From: Porphyromonadaceae bacterium UBA3327
GTDB taxonomy: Bacteria > Bacteroidota > Bacteroidia > Bacteroidales > Muribaculaceae
Assembly: GCA_002361155.1 (NCBI GenBank)
Contig: DERZ01000056.1
Location: forward strand, 1,567 to 65,566
Direction: 5' to 3'
DNA length: 64,000 bases
Both the position numbers and the translations under genes were made by a program. Of this stretch, positions 15,678 through 23,952 are shown piece after piece (the first letter of the stretch is position 1; each line of letters begins with the position of its first letter). Under the pieces are notes generated by a model. It searched no databases. It saw only the letters and a program-made list of their open reading frames with translations, and was not told the DNA's origin.

Positions 15678-17450
15678 ATGAAGAAAAAACTACTTTTAAT
15701 GCTGATGCTGGTGCTCGTAACCATGCCGGCATTCAGCGATGTCGTGGATGTCGACATCAAATCTTTGTTTGGAAACAGGACATCCAATCTGAATTTCAGT
15801 GCAACTCCTACTACAAAGGAGCACGGTGATATCCAATTTGTTTTCACAAAGAGTGGCACTAATGTGTTTGGATATGACCCCCGCACGTTCAAGCCACTTG
15901 CCGGTATTAATATGATGGGTGAAGGCAATACCATGGCTGTATCCGGTAAAACTGGAACATCGATTACAATTTCGAAGGTTGTACTTAACCTTTTCTCCTC
16001 AAATGAAGCTACCGCAGTAAAGGTCAATGATGTTGAGTATCCGGTTTCCGGAAGCACATTTACATGGGAGGGTGCGCCTTCTGCTACAGTAACATTTGCA
16101 GATCCGACAGGAAAGTTGAAGTTTACTTCCCTGCAAGTGACATATTCAGGTATATCCAATAGTACACCGATGCCCGTGATCACCCCGGAAAGCGGTACTT
16201 ACTACAATAGTCTGGAAGTGACCATCGCTCCCGGCGAAGGTTCTCCGGAAGGTACCAAGATCTATTATGTGACAGAAGCTTATTCAATCATCGGCAATGT
16301 TCCTGATCCTACTGTGGAATCTACTGAGTATACAGGTCCGATTGTATTGAATTACGGTGAGCGTAATCAGGTTGTGAAGGCTATCGCCGTCGCTCCGGGC
16401 ATGGATCCCTCCGGCATGGTGTTTAAGGATTATTCCATTAAGTCAGTAACTCCTTGCTCGTCGATTTACCAGTTCATACTCAATGCAAGCGGCAACCAGA
16501 GCATGGTTTACATGATGGAGAAGGAATGTACTGTTCTCTATCAGAACGGCCCGGTTATGTTTGTTACCGATGGAGACAATACTCTTTACATTGCAAATGT
16601 GCCTGCGGGCAAGTATAAAGAAGGTGATGTGATCTCAGGTTTCTATGGTAAATATACCGACTTCCGCTCAAAGGCTGGTATGCTTGCTACCCCTGACAGT
16701 TTCAAAGACGCGGTCCGAAACGAGCCTTATGTATGGAAGAACGGTACATATACTGACCTTACAAACACCAGTCTGTATTCGAACTGCTCTCCCTACGCTG
16801 TCAATACCGTCTGGTTCCAGCGCAATATGGAGGCGGAGGACAGCTCTGTCAATGGCTGGCTGATTTTTGCCAACGGTGATAAGGTGGCTCTCTACAATGC
16901 CCTCACCCAGTCATCACTTGAAACTCCCGTGGAGTTCCCCGCTATGGAAGGATGGTATGATGTGAAGGGTGTTACGTCCATCTACCAGACTGTTGAAAGC
17001 GGAAGCTCAGCAGATCTCACTCTCTACCAGTTCATCCCCTTCAGCTTCGTGGAGTCTGTAGCCGAGAAGACCGCAGTTCCGGTGTTCACTCCCGCTGCCG
17101 GCAAGTATCAGCTTCCGCTTGAGGTGACTGTGACATGCGAGACTCCCGACGCAGTGATCCGATATACCGAGGATGGCTCTGACCCCACAATGGATTCGCC
17201 CATCATGAACGGCTCCGTGACAATCAACAAGGCAACATCTTTCAAAGCCTTTGCTGTAGCCCAGGGCCTTCTTCCCAGCGACAAGGCAGAATCCTTCTAT
17301 GAGTTCAAGGTTACCGGTATCGAGGGTATTGATGCCGAAGACGGTGAGGCAGAGTACTTCGACCTTCTCGGCCGTCGCGTAAGCAAACCCGCCAACGGCA
17401 TGTACATCATGCGCCGCAACGGCGAGTCCACCCCCGTCCTCATAAAATAA
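15678..17450 (+). CDS. Secreted protein with two CHB_HEX-type domains, function unknown
   Basis: About 590 residues, starting at the ATG at 15678, which begins a clear signal peptide (MKKKLLLMLM to AFS). The upstream in-frame ATG at 15576 lies inside the predicted promoter region and is rejected. After a beta-rich N-terminal region there are two chitobiase/hexosaminidase C-terminal-like segments, near residues 155-250 (PVITPESGTYYNSLEVTI) and 485-565 (VIRYTEDGSDPTMDSP), separated by an OB-like region. The end (EYFDLLGRRVSKPANGMYIM) resembles the YDLLGRRV-NGIYI sequence of many Bacteroidales surface proteins, with some similarity to type IX sorting tails. No catalytic domain is recognised. It has its own promoter and terminator; a surface binding or structural role is an inference. 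Confidence 0.75.
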   Translation: MKKKLLLMLMLVLVTMPAFSDVVDVDIKSLFGNRTSNLNFSATPTTKEHGDIQFVFTKSGTNVFGYDPRTFKPLAGINMMGEGNTMAVSGKTGTSITISKVVLNLFSSNEATAVKVNDVEYPVSGSTFTWEGAPSATVTFADPTGKLKFTSLQVTYSGISNSTPMPVITPESGTYYNSLEVTIAPGEGSPEGTKIYYVTEAYSIIGNVPDPTVESTEYTGPIVLNYGERNQVVKAIAVAPGMDPSGMVFKDYSIKSVTPCSSIYQFILNASGNQSMVYMMEKECTVLYQNGPVMFVTDGDNTLYIANVPAGKYKEGDVISGFYGKYTDFRSKAGMLATPDSFKDAVRNEPYVWKNGTYTDLTNTSLYSNCSPYAVNTVWFQRNMEAEDSSVNGWLIFANGDKVALYNALTQSSLETPVEFPAMEGWYDVKGVTSIYQTVESGSSADLTLYQFIPFSFVESVAEKTAVPVFTPAAGKYQLPLEVTVTCETPDAVIRYTEDGSDPTMDSPIMNGSVTINKATSFKAFAVAQGLLPSDKAESFYEFKVTGIEGIDAEDGEAEYFDLLGRRVSKPANGMYIMRRNGESTPVLIK

Positions 17451-17472
17451 CCACGAGTCCGAAGCCTGACAT

Positions 17473-17508
17473 AAAAATCCCCGCAGGGTCATGCCTGCGG
17501 GGATTTTT
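17473..17508 (+). terminator. Rho-independent terminator of the CHB_HEX gene
   Basis: A 15-bp stem (AAAAATCCCCGCAGG and its complement) with a 6-base loop ends in TTTTTGAT, 22 bases after the stop codon. Confidence 0.9.
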
Positions 17509-17599
17509 GATAAGACTTACGTCCTTCAACCCAATATAAGAAGGACTTATTTGGCAAAGGGGCCAGAGTAATGTAGAGCAGCATAGTTATGGCAAAAAA

Positions 17600-17637
17600 G
17601 AAAGGAGATAAACCTGATTTCGGGTTTATCTCCTTTC
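17600..17637 (-). terminator. Terminator of the SusCD-phosphatase operon
   Basis: A 15-bp stem (GAAAGGAGATAAACC and its complement) is followed on the minus strand by a CTTTTTTGCC tract, 17 bases beyond the phosphatase stop codon. Confidence 0.85.
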
Positions 17638-17654
17638 TGATTATTGGTTGTCGC

Positions 17655-18965
17655 TCAGTTCATGTCGGTGAGGACTGAGCGGCTGGCGGTGGCCTGCGAG
17701 AGGATGCCGTCGTAGAAGGCTTCCACATCGCTCCAGGCGTAGAAGGGGAAGCGGTCCGTGGTTACGGGGATGCGGGTCTCCACCTCATTGAGGAGGAACT
17801 TCACCAGAATGTCCTCCGGGTTCTTCTTGTTGCGGAAGAACACCATCTGTATATTGCCGGCCATCGGGGCTATCTTGAAGTCGGAATAGACCTTGTGGAG
17901 TTCTCCGGGGCGGCTCTCCTGCGCGTAGCAGTTCTCGAGCTGCATAAGTCCCGCCAGCGGGATTATGTTGCCGTCGTGGGCGAAGCGCAGGTCGGCGCCG
18001 TTACGTCCCTCCCTGATGGCTTTGCGCGCGCAGTCCATCATGTTCTTCAGCGAAGGACGGGCGCAGTCGAGCAGCAGACCGCCGGCCATCGGATTGTTGC
18101 TGTTGGTGGCGTAGAATCGCCAGTTGAATGCCTGCCACATATCGAACAGCTCCTCCGGAGTCAGGATATCGTTGAACCGCACCGGGCACTCCATGTTCTG
18201 CATGTCGACGGTCACCCAGTAGACACTCCACATGAAATCATGCGGGTTGATGTTGGCGTAGACGTATGCGGGGTCGTTGAAGATCAGTTTCATCAGGCGG
18301 TCGGGACGGGTCTGTTCCTGCTCGAATTTGCGGGATATCTCGGCCCAGGGGCCCTCCCTTCTGGTGAAATGGTTGGCCTCGTCGGTGTGGTAGTTGAGGT
18401 GCGACATGTGGCGCTCCGACGATTCGCGGTCGATATGCAGCGATGGTTTCACCTCCTTGAGTCCCTCGCAGAAGGAATTCATGGAGTGGGCGCAGCGCAT
18501 CACCACGGTCGAGCGGGCGAATATACGCGGGTTACTGGCGAACGCTTCGGGATAGTTTTCGATCATACGGCGTCCGATGGAACGGTGCTGGCGGTGGCCG
18601 AGAGGGGTGAGTTCCCCGCCGCGGCCCTCTGCCTCGAGCCATACCTGGCCGAGACGTTCGAGCATGTCGAGCCCCGTATCGGTGAGCGCACCTGCCTGTT
18701 TTGCCGCCTCCATTTTATCTATAAGCCGCGAATAGTCCTTGTCGCTGATAAGATAGCGGGAGCCGTGGCGGCTGAAGTGGGAGATGTAGAACGGTTCGTA
18801 ACCTTTGGGTGCGGGAGTGACGGGAGCGCCGTCAATGTTCGGATAGGCCAGATATACACCTCCGGCCCTGTCGGGGTTCTCGCGGATCTCCTCTAAAGAA
18901 GTCTGGGCGGGAGCCGCAAGGGCCCCCGCTGCCAGAACAGTCAGCAATGATATGATTCTTTTCAT
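17655..18965 (-). CDS. Secreted histidine acid phosphatase (MINPP/phytase-like)
   Basis: A 436-residue branch-2 histidine phosphatase that would remove phosphate from phosphomonoesters outside the cytoplasm. A signal peptide ends near APAQTS. The catalytic motif SRHGSRY has the phospho-accepting His67 (RHGxR, though without the usual following proline), and the proton-donor motif is FAHDGN with His330-Asp331, an HD form rather than the HAE of inositol-polyphosphate phosphatases. It is the third gene of the SusC-SusD operon, 15 bases after SusD, which suggests that it acts on the compound the SusCD pair imports. Inositol phosphates are a plausible but unproved substrate. Confidence 0.85.
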   Translation of the reverse strand: MKRIISLLTVLAAGALAAPAQTSLEEIRENPDRAGGVYLAYPNIDGAPVTPAPKGYEPFYISHFSRHGSRYLISDKDYSRLIDKMEAAKQAGALTDTGLDMLERLGQVWLEAEGRGGELTPLGHRQHRSIGRRMIENYPEAFASNPRIFARSTVVMRCAHSMNSFCEGLKEVKPSLHIDRESSERHMSHLNYHTDEANHFTRREGPWAEISRKFEQEQTRPDRLMKLIFNDPAYVYANINPHDFMWSVYWVTVDMQNMECPVRFNDILTPEELFDMWQAFNWRFYATNSNNPMAGGLLLDCARPSLKNMMDCARKAIREGRNGADLRFAHDGNIIPLAGLMQLENCYAQESRPGELHKVYSDFKIAPMAGNIQMVFFRNKKNPEDILVKFLLNEVETRIPVTTDRFPFYAWSDVEAFYDGILSQATASRSVLTDMN

Positions 18966-18980
18966 TTTTCTTAGAAACTG

Positions 18981-20702
18981 TTATTTCCCGATAGTGCTTT
19001 TATAGCCGTCGTTCTGCTCGAGCGTGGGATTGTTCATCAGCTCGGCCTCGGGAATGGGGAATACTTTCAGGTGGTCATCCACATCGCATCCGAGGCGTTC
19101 GCCGCCTTTCCAGTCCCAGTTGCGTCCTTTGGTGAACTTGCCGAAGCGTATCAGGTCGGTACGGCGCAGACACTCCGATGCGAATTCACGCTGACGCTCG
19201 TCGAGGATGAAATCGAGGGTGAGTTCGCTGTCCTGAATCTTGCCGGACACGTCCGATTTAATGCCGCTCTTGGCATATTTGTCGCTCATGTAGGCGCGCA
19301 TGCGGACCTCGTTGACATATTCGAGGGCGAGCGTACGGCTGCCGTTTGCTCCGCGGAGGATGGCCTCGGCCGCCATCAGATAGGCATCGGCGGTGCGGAA
19401 GAGCGGAAAGTCGATTGACGAGTAGATGTCGCCCGAGGCGCAGATCTGGTCATCACGGGTCACGTTGCGCCACTTGATGTAGCCGAAGCCGCAGGTGAAG
19501 GTGGAGGTCATCGCCTCGTTGTCGTCCCAGGTTTCCTTCTTCTGGTTGGGAAGGGCGGTCATGAACTGTGCGCGCTTGTCGTTCTTGGTGTTGCCCCAGG
19601 TGTCGTCGGTGCGGAAAGTCACGTCGGAGGGGTCGAAGATGTCCACAAGAGTGGTTTTCGAGCGCACATTGCCCCAGCCTTTGGAGCCGACGCCGGTGCG
19701 GTAGAGTTCATCCATCGGGCCGTTGACGAAAGCCTTCACGTAGAAATTGGTACCGGCGGAACTCTGTGCGCGGAGTCCGTCCTGCGCGAGACCCCAGATG
19801 ATCTCCGGGCACTGGTCATTGTCGGCAAGGAAGATGTGGCGGTAGTCGTCGGCAAGAGGATAGACGCCGCATTCGATCACCTTCCTGGAGTAGGCGAGTG
19901 CGTCATTGTAGCGGTCGGTGCCGGTCCAGGTCTTCATGTTGAGATACATACGGGAGAGAAGGATCCATGCGGCGGCGCGGTCCACGTGGCCGCGGCCTGC
20001 CGTGCCGGGATTGGCGAGCACATCCTCCGATGCGGTGGCGCCGCAGATGGCGAGAAGTTCCTTCTCTGCGAACTCAAGTACTTCCGCGCGGGTTTTCTGC
20101 ACCGGAAGGTCCTTGGGGCCGACGGTCTCGTCAATGACGGGGACGTTGGCGAAGAGGTCGGCGAGCATAACGTAGCAGTAGGCGCGGATCATCTTGACTT
20201 CGGCGCGGTACTGCGCGTAGTTGTCCTTGAAGTCATCCCAGAGACCCCGGCTCTTGAGCGCCTCGGGAGTGCATTCGCGGAGGAACTCGTTGCTGTATGC
20301 AACCGACATGTAGAGACGCTGGTAAGTCCAGGTCACCACCGATGCGTTCGATGCGTCCCAGGTGAGATTCAGGCAGCGTCGCAGACCGTTGGACTGCGAA
20401 GGCATGATGAAGTTGTCAGTGCTCAGCTCCTGCAGATAGAAGAGCAGACGCACATAGCCGGAGTATCCTTCGTTGGCGCCCAGAAGGTCTCCGTCGCCGC
20501 CGTCGCCTCCCTGCTGTCCTGTCTGGATGAGCGAAGCGTAGCATTTGGCCAGCATCCCCATGTAGCCCTCTGTTGTGGAATACACGTCATCCTTTACAAG
20601 CTTGTTGTCGTCGATAGGCATCGTGTCGAGATCGTGCACGCATGAGCTGAACGACACTGCCCCGACAATAGCCAGAAGAAGAGTGAAAATATATTTCTTC
20701 AT
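18981..20702 (-). CDS. SusD/RagB-family nutrient-binding lipoprotein
   Basis: The 573-residue protein is a SusD-type surface lipoprotein, which closes over the outer face of its SusC partner and captures nutrient. The lipobox is SFSSC with Cys21, followed by HDLDTMPIDDNKLVKDDVYST, and the C-terminus has the family layout (FPLFRTADAYLMAAEA, LDFILDERQREFASECLRR, FPIPEAELMNNPTLEQNDGY). Helical TPR-like segments fill the middle. It starts 20 bases after susC and is followed by the histidine phosphatase. No glycoside hydrolase is linked to it, so the ligand is probably not a polysaccharide. Confidence 0.95.
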   Translation of the reverse strand: MKKYIFTLLLAIVGAVSFSSCVHDLDTMPIDDNKLVKDDVYSTTEGYMGMLAKCYASLIQTGQQGGDGGDGDLLGANEGYSGYVRLLFYLQELSTDNFIMPSQSNGLRRCLNLTWDASNASVVTWTYQRLYMSVAYSNEFLRECTPEALKSRGLWDDFKDNYAQYRAEVKMIRAYCYVMLADLFANVPVIDETVGPKDLPVQKTRAEVLEFAEKELLAICGATASEDVLANPGTAGRGHVDRAAAWILLSRMYLNMKTWTGTDRYNDALAYSRKVIECGVYPLADDYRHIFLADNDQCPEIIWGLAQDGLRAQSSAGTNFYVKAFVNGPMDELYRTGVGSKGWGNVRSKTTLVDIFDPSDVTFRTDDTWGNTKNDKRAQFMTALPNQKKETWDDNEAMTSTFTCGFGYIKWRNVTRDDQICASGDIYSSIDFPLFRTADAYLMAAEAILRGANGSRTLALEYVNEVRMRAYMSDKYAKSGIKSDVSGKIQDSELTLDFILDERQREFASECLRRTDLIRFGKFTKGRNWDWKGGERLGCDVDDHLKVFPIPEAELMNNPTLEQNDGYKSTIGK

Positions 20703-20722
20703 GATTTATTCTTGTTTGATGG

Positions 20723-23683
20723 TTAGAAGAGAAGTTTGAGACCGAGCGTATAGGTGCGCGGGCGGGGATACACATCGCGGTCAAGACCGCTGTAGAGTTC
20801 CGGATCCACACCGCTGTACTTGGTGAATGTGCACACGTTCTGCACGCCGAGGGTGATACGGAGCGAGCTGCTGCTGTTCCAGAGTCTGGGGAACGTGTAG
20901 CCAAGGGTGATGTTGTCGATGCGGAAGAAAGAACCGTCCTCGAGCCAGTAGTCGGAATAGAGCTGCTGGTTGTCGAATCCGGTCTCGACGGTACTCTTCA
21001 GAAGGTTGGAGAAACTGCCCTGGTCGGAATAAGCCTGCTGCATGTACTGGTTGGCGCGCACGTAGTTGTACACATAGTTGCCGAACGCTCCGTGTCCCGC
21101 GATGGCAAGGTCCCAGTTGCGGAAACTCAGACGGGTGTTGAAGCCGAGCAGCGAGGTGGGAAGGGCGCTCTTGTCGCCGGCGTATTTGGTCTCGGTGCCC
21201 GAGAGGCTTCCGTCAGGCTGCACATACATTCCCTCGATAGGCTTGCCGTTGTCGTCGTAGGCCTGCTTGGCGAGATAGAAGGTGTAGGGAGTCTTGTCGA
21301 CCATGAATACCTGGACGGTCTTTCCTGTGCCGGAGATGGCTCCGGTGTTGACGAAGTTGTTCTCGGAGTCGATCACGTTGAGTTTGGTGATCTTCGACTG
21401 CTGCCAGGTATAGTTGAATCCGATGGTCCATTCCCAGTCGCGGGTTGTGACGGGGATGGCGTTGACGGCGATCTCCACACCCTGGTTCTCCATCGAGCCG
21501 ATGTTGGTGGTGAGCACCGGAGCGTAGTTCACTCCCGCGGGCACGTTGATGGTGTTGAGCAGGTCCTTGGTGAAGCGTTTGTAGTAGTCAATGGATCCGT
21601 TGATGCGGTTGTTGATGAATCCCCAGTCCACGCCGACGTTCCATGTAGTGGTTGTCTCCCACCTGATGTCGTTGTCATATCCGTTGGGACGGTAGGTATG
21701 GTACCATTCGTCGAAGAGGTAGCTCGACTCGGGGTATGAGATGGAGTATGTGGTCATCCAGGGATAGTCGTCGATGATGTCCTGCTGTCCGGTCACGCCG
21801 TAACCGGCGCGCAGCTTGAGGTCGGAGAGCGTGTTCTGATCGCGGAGGAACGGTTCGTTGATCAGACGCCATGCGAGTGCCACCGAGGGGAATAGACCCC
21901 AGCGGTTCTTCTTGGAGAAGCGGGAGGAGGCGTCGGAGCGGAGGGTGGCTGTGAGCAGGAAGCGAGAGTCGAATCCGTAGTTCACACGTCCGTAGAACGA
22001 TACGAGGTAATATTCCGATTCATAATGCTTCGGGGTGTTCAGCTCGTTTCCTTCCGGGTCGTTCTGGGTACGGTTGTATTTCTTCCAGAAGTGCTGCCAG
22101 CCGTAACCGGCCATTGCTGAGAAGTCATGCCTGTCGGCCCATGTATGCTTGTAGTTGGCGTAGAAGTCGAGCAGATAGTTGCGTTTCTGCTGGCGGCCGG
22201 CCTCGTCGAGTCCTGTGCCGTCCTTCTGGTTGCCGGTGTACATCATTCCTGCGAATTCCGGTACGTAGCGGTCATAGTTGCTGTTGAGCACGTCGTAACC
22301 GAGGTTGAGGTTGAAGGAGAGGTCCTCGAGGCGGTGTACCTTGTAGTCGAACTGGGCGTTGCCGATCGAGCGGAACACTTTGTTGACGCGGTCGTCGAGC
22401 TCGAGCATGGCCACGGGGTTGTCGGTCTGGATGGCCATGGGAGAGTTGCCGTTTTTCCAGATATAGTAGCCGAGACCGGGTCCGGTGGTGTCATCGGTGC
22501 GCACGGGGCGTGTGGGGTCGTAGCTGATGGCGTTGCCGACAACGGATTCGTCAACTTTCCTCTCTCGTTCCCACGACACCTTGCCGTTGAGCGAGATGTT
22601 GAGGTGATTGTCGAGAAGCGATGGAGTGAGTGAGAGGGCGGCGTTGACGCGCTGGTAGTTGTTGTTGCGGATGATACCGTCCTGGTTGGCGTAGGAAACC
22701 GACACGCGGAAGGGAGTGAGTATCGGATCGATTTTGCCGGTGACGGAGAGGTTCTGCTCCGTGCCGAAGGCGGTGCGGAAAATCTCGTCCTGCCAGTTGG
22801 TGTTGGCGGTGCCGTAGACTGCGTCGGAGGGTACGCCAGTGATTCCGGGTACAATCTGACGGAACTCGTCGGCTGTGAGCACGTCGAGAGTCTTTGTGCG
22901 CTGTGACAGTGCGAAAGTGCCGCTGTAGGCTACCTTGACCTTGTCGCTGCCTTTCTTGGTGGTGATGACGATCACGCCGTTGGAGGCGCGGCTACCGTAG
23001 ATGGCAGTGGCCGAAGCATCCTTGAGGACGGTGAAGCTCTCGATGTCCTCGGGGTTGATACCGGCCAGAAGGTTGGAGCCTCCCTCGATGGTGGAGTTGT
23101 CCACCGGCACGCCGTCGATCACGAACAGAGGGTCGTTCGATGCCGAAAGCGAGGCGCCTGAACGGATTCTGACCGTAGCGCCCGAGCCGGGGGCTCCGCC
23201 GCTGCTCACCACGTTCACTCCCGGTATCTTTCCTACCATGGCGTCCTGCACCGAGGTGCGGTTTCCTTTATTGAAGTCATCGGGACGGATTGCGGCCACC
23301 GATCCGGTGGCATCCTCTTTCTTTACTGTACCGTAACCGATCACGACCAAGTCTCCGAGGATCTCCGCATCCTCATGAAGCACGATTCCCGACGCGAGAA
23401 GCGGCGAGTCTGCGGCAATTTCCACAGGCTTGCATCCCACGTAGGTCACGGTAAGAAGCGAGTTTGATTTGGGAACACTCAGGACGAACTTTCCGTCAAG
23501 ATCCGTACTGGTTCCGATTGTGGTGCCTTTTACAAGGACAGTGGCGCCGATCACGGGTTCATGTTCCTGATCCACCACGAGGCCCGATATTTTCACCTGG
23601 GCCATGAGCTGCGGGGATATCAGGGCTATGGCAAATGCCGCCAATATCCTCCTCAGTCTCGAAAAATGTCTTGGATTTTTCAT
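20723..23683 (-). CDS. SusC/RagA-family TonB-dependent outer-membrane receptor
   Basis: The 986-residue protein imports a nutrient across the outer membrane using TonB energy. It has a signal peptide, a carboxypeptidase-regulatory-like domain (GLVVDQEHEPVIGATVLVKG), a TonB-box-like region (GDLVVIGYGTVKKED), a plug domain with DAMVGKIPGVNV and DPLFVIDGVPVDNST, and a 22-strand barrel ending in TYTLGLKLLF. It is at the lower end of the usual SusC length of about 1000-1100 residues. A promoter lies at 23773-23804 and the DUF6377 regulator gene is just upstream. With SusD and a phosphatase it forms a compact uptake operon. Confidence 0.96.
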   Translation of the reverse strand: MKNPRHFSRLRRILAAFAIALISPQLMAQVKISGLVVDQEHEPVIGATVLVKGTTIGTSTDLDGKFVLSVPKSNSLLTVTYVGCKPVEIAADSPLLASGIVLHEDAEILGDLVVIGYGTVKKEDATGSVAAIRPDDFNKGNRTSVQDAMVGKIPGVNVVSSGGAPGSGATVRIRSGASLSASNDPLFVIDGVPVDNSTIEGGSNLLAGINPEDIESFTVLKDASATAIYGSRASNGVIVITTKKGSDKVKVAYSGTFALSQRTKTLDVLTADEFRQIVPGITGVPSDAVYGTANTNWQDEIFRTAFGTEQNLSVTGKIDPILTPFRVSVSYANQDGIIRNNNYQRVNAALSLTPSLLDNHLNISLNGKVSWERERKVDESVVGNAISYDPTRPVRTDDTTGPGLGYYIWKNGNSPMAIQTDNPVAMLELDDRVNKVFRSIGNAQFDYKVHRLEDLSFNLNLGYDVLNSNYDRYVPEFAGMMYTGNQKDGTGLDEAGRQQKRNYLLDFYANYKHTWADRHDFSAMAGYGWQHFWKKYNRTQNDPEGNELNTPKHYESEYYLVSFYGRVNYGFDSRFLLTATLRSDASSRFSKKNRWGLFPSVALAWRLINEPFLRDQNTLSDLKLRAGYGVTGQQDIIDDYPWMTTYSISYPESSYLFDEWYHTYRPNGYDNDIRWETTTTWNVGVDWGFINNRINGSIDYYKRFTKDLLNTINVPAGVNYAPVLTTNIGSMENQGVEIAVNAIPVTTRDWEWTIGFNYTWQQSKITKLNVIDSENNFVNTGAISGTGKTVQVFMVDKTPYTFYLAKQAYDDNGKPIEGMYVQPDGSLSGTETKYAGDKSALPTSLLGFNTRLSFRNWDLAIAGHGAFGNYVYNYVRANQYMQQAYSDQGSFSNLLKSTVETGFDNQQLYSDYWLEDGSFFRIDNITLGYTFPRLWNSSSSLRITLGVQNVCTFTKYSGVDPELYSGLDRDVYPRPRTYTLGLKLLF

Positions 23684-23772
23684 GTTAGGAAATTATAGTA
23701 TTGATGGTATGTCAACCTTAAAAGCTTAGCTTGGATTATCTATCGGATCGTTTTCAATTTACTATACGTATG

Positions 23773-23804
23773 CAAAATTAATCACATCATGGGCACGGAG
23801 CAAG
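23773..23804 (-). promoter_or_regulatory. Promoter of the susC-susD-phosphatase operon
   Basis: On the minus strand CTTG (23801-23804, close to TTTG), a 20-base spacer and TAATTTTG (23773-23780) fit the Bacteroidetes consensus. Transcription from about 23766 would give a leader of about 80 bases. Nothing else was seen in the 269-base gap apart from the hairpin at 23882. Confidence 0.7.
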
Positions 23805-23881
23805 AGTATGTAAATGAAAAAGTAAGTTCTGATAAGATTCAATAAGCTGATAATCAATCTTAAAATATGTGATAAAAGTAA

Positions 23882-23907
23882 GCGCCTCCATAAGCGGATG
23901 GAGGCGC
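23882..23907 (-). terminator. Terminator of the DUF6377 regulator gene
   Basis: A 9-bp GC-rich stem (GCGCCTCCA / TGGAGGCGC) is followed on the minus strand by TTACTTTTA, 45 bases after the stop codon. Confidence 0.65.
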
Positions 23908-23952
23908 GTAAGTATGATTATTTTGGAAGAAAGAGGGATATGGACGCAGTTG

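Noticed and set aside
17895-18896. Plus-strand open frame antisense to the histidine phosphatase
   Set aside because: No motif and no promoter; the minus strand carries a clear phosphatase.
17655-23683. Polysaccharide utilisation locus
   Set aside because: There is a SusCD pair but no glycoside hydrolase, lyase or sulfatase nearby; only a phosphatase.
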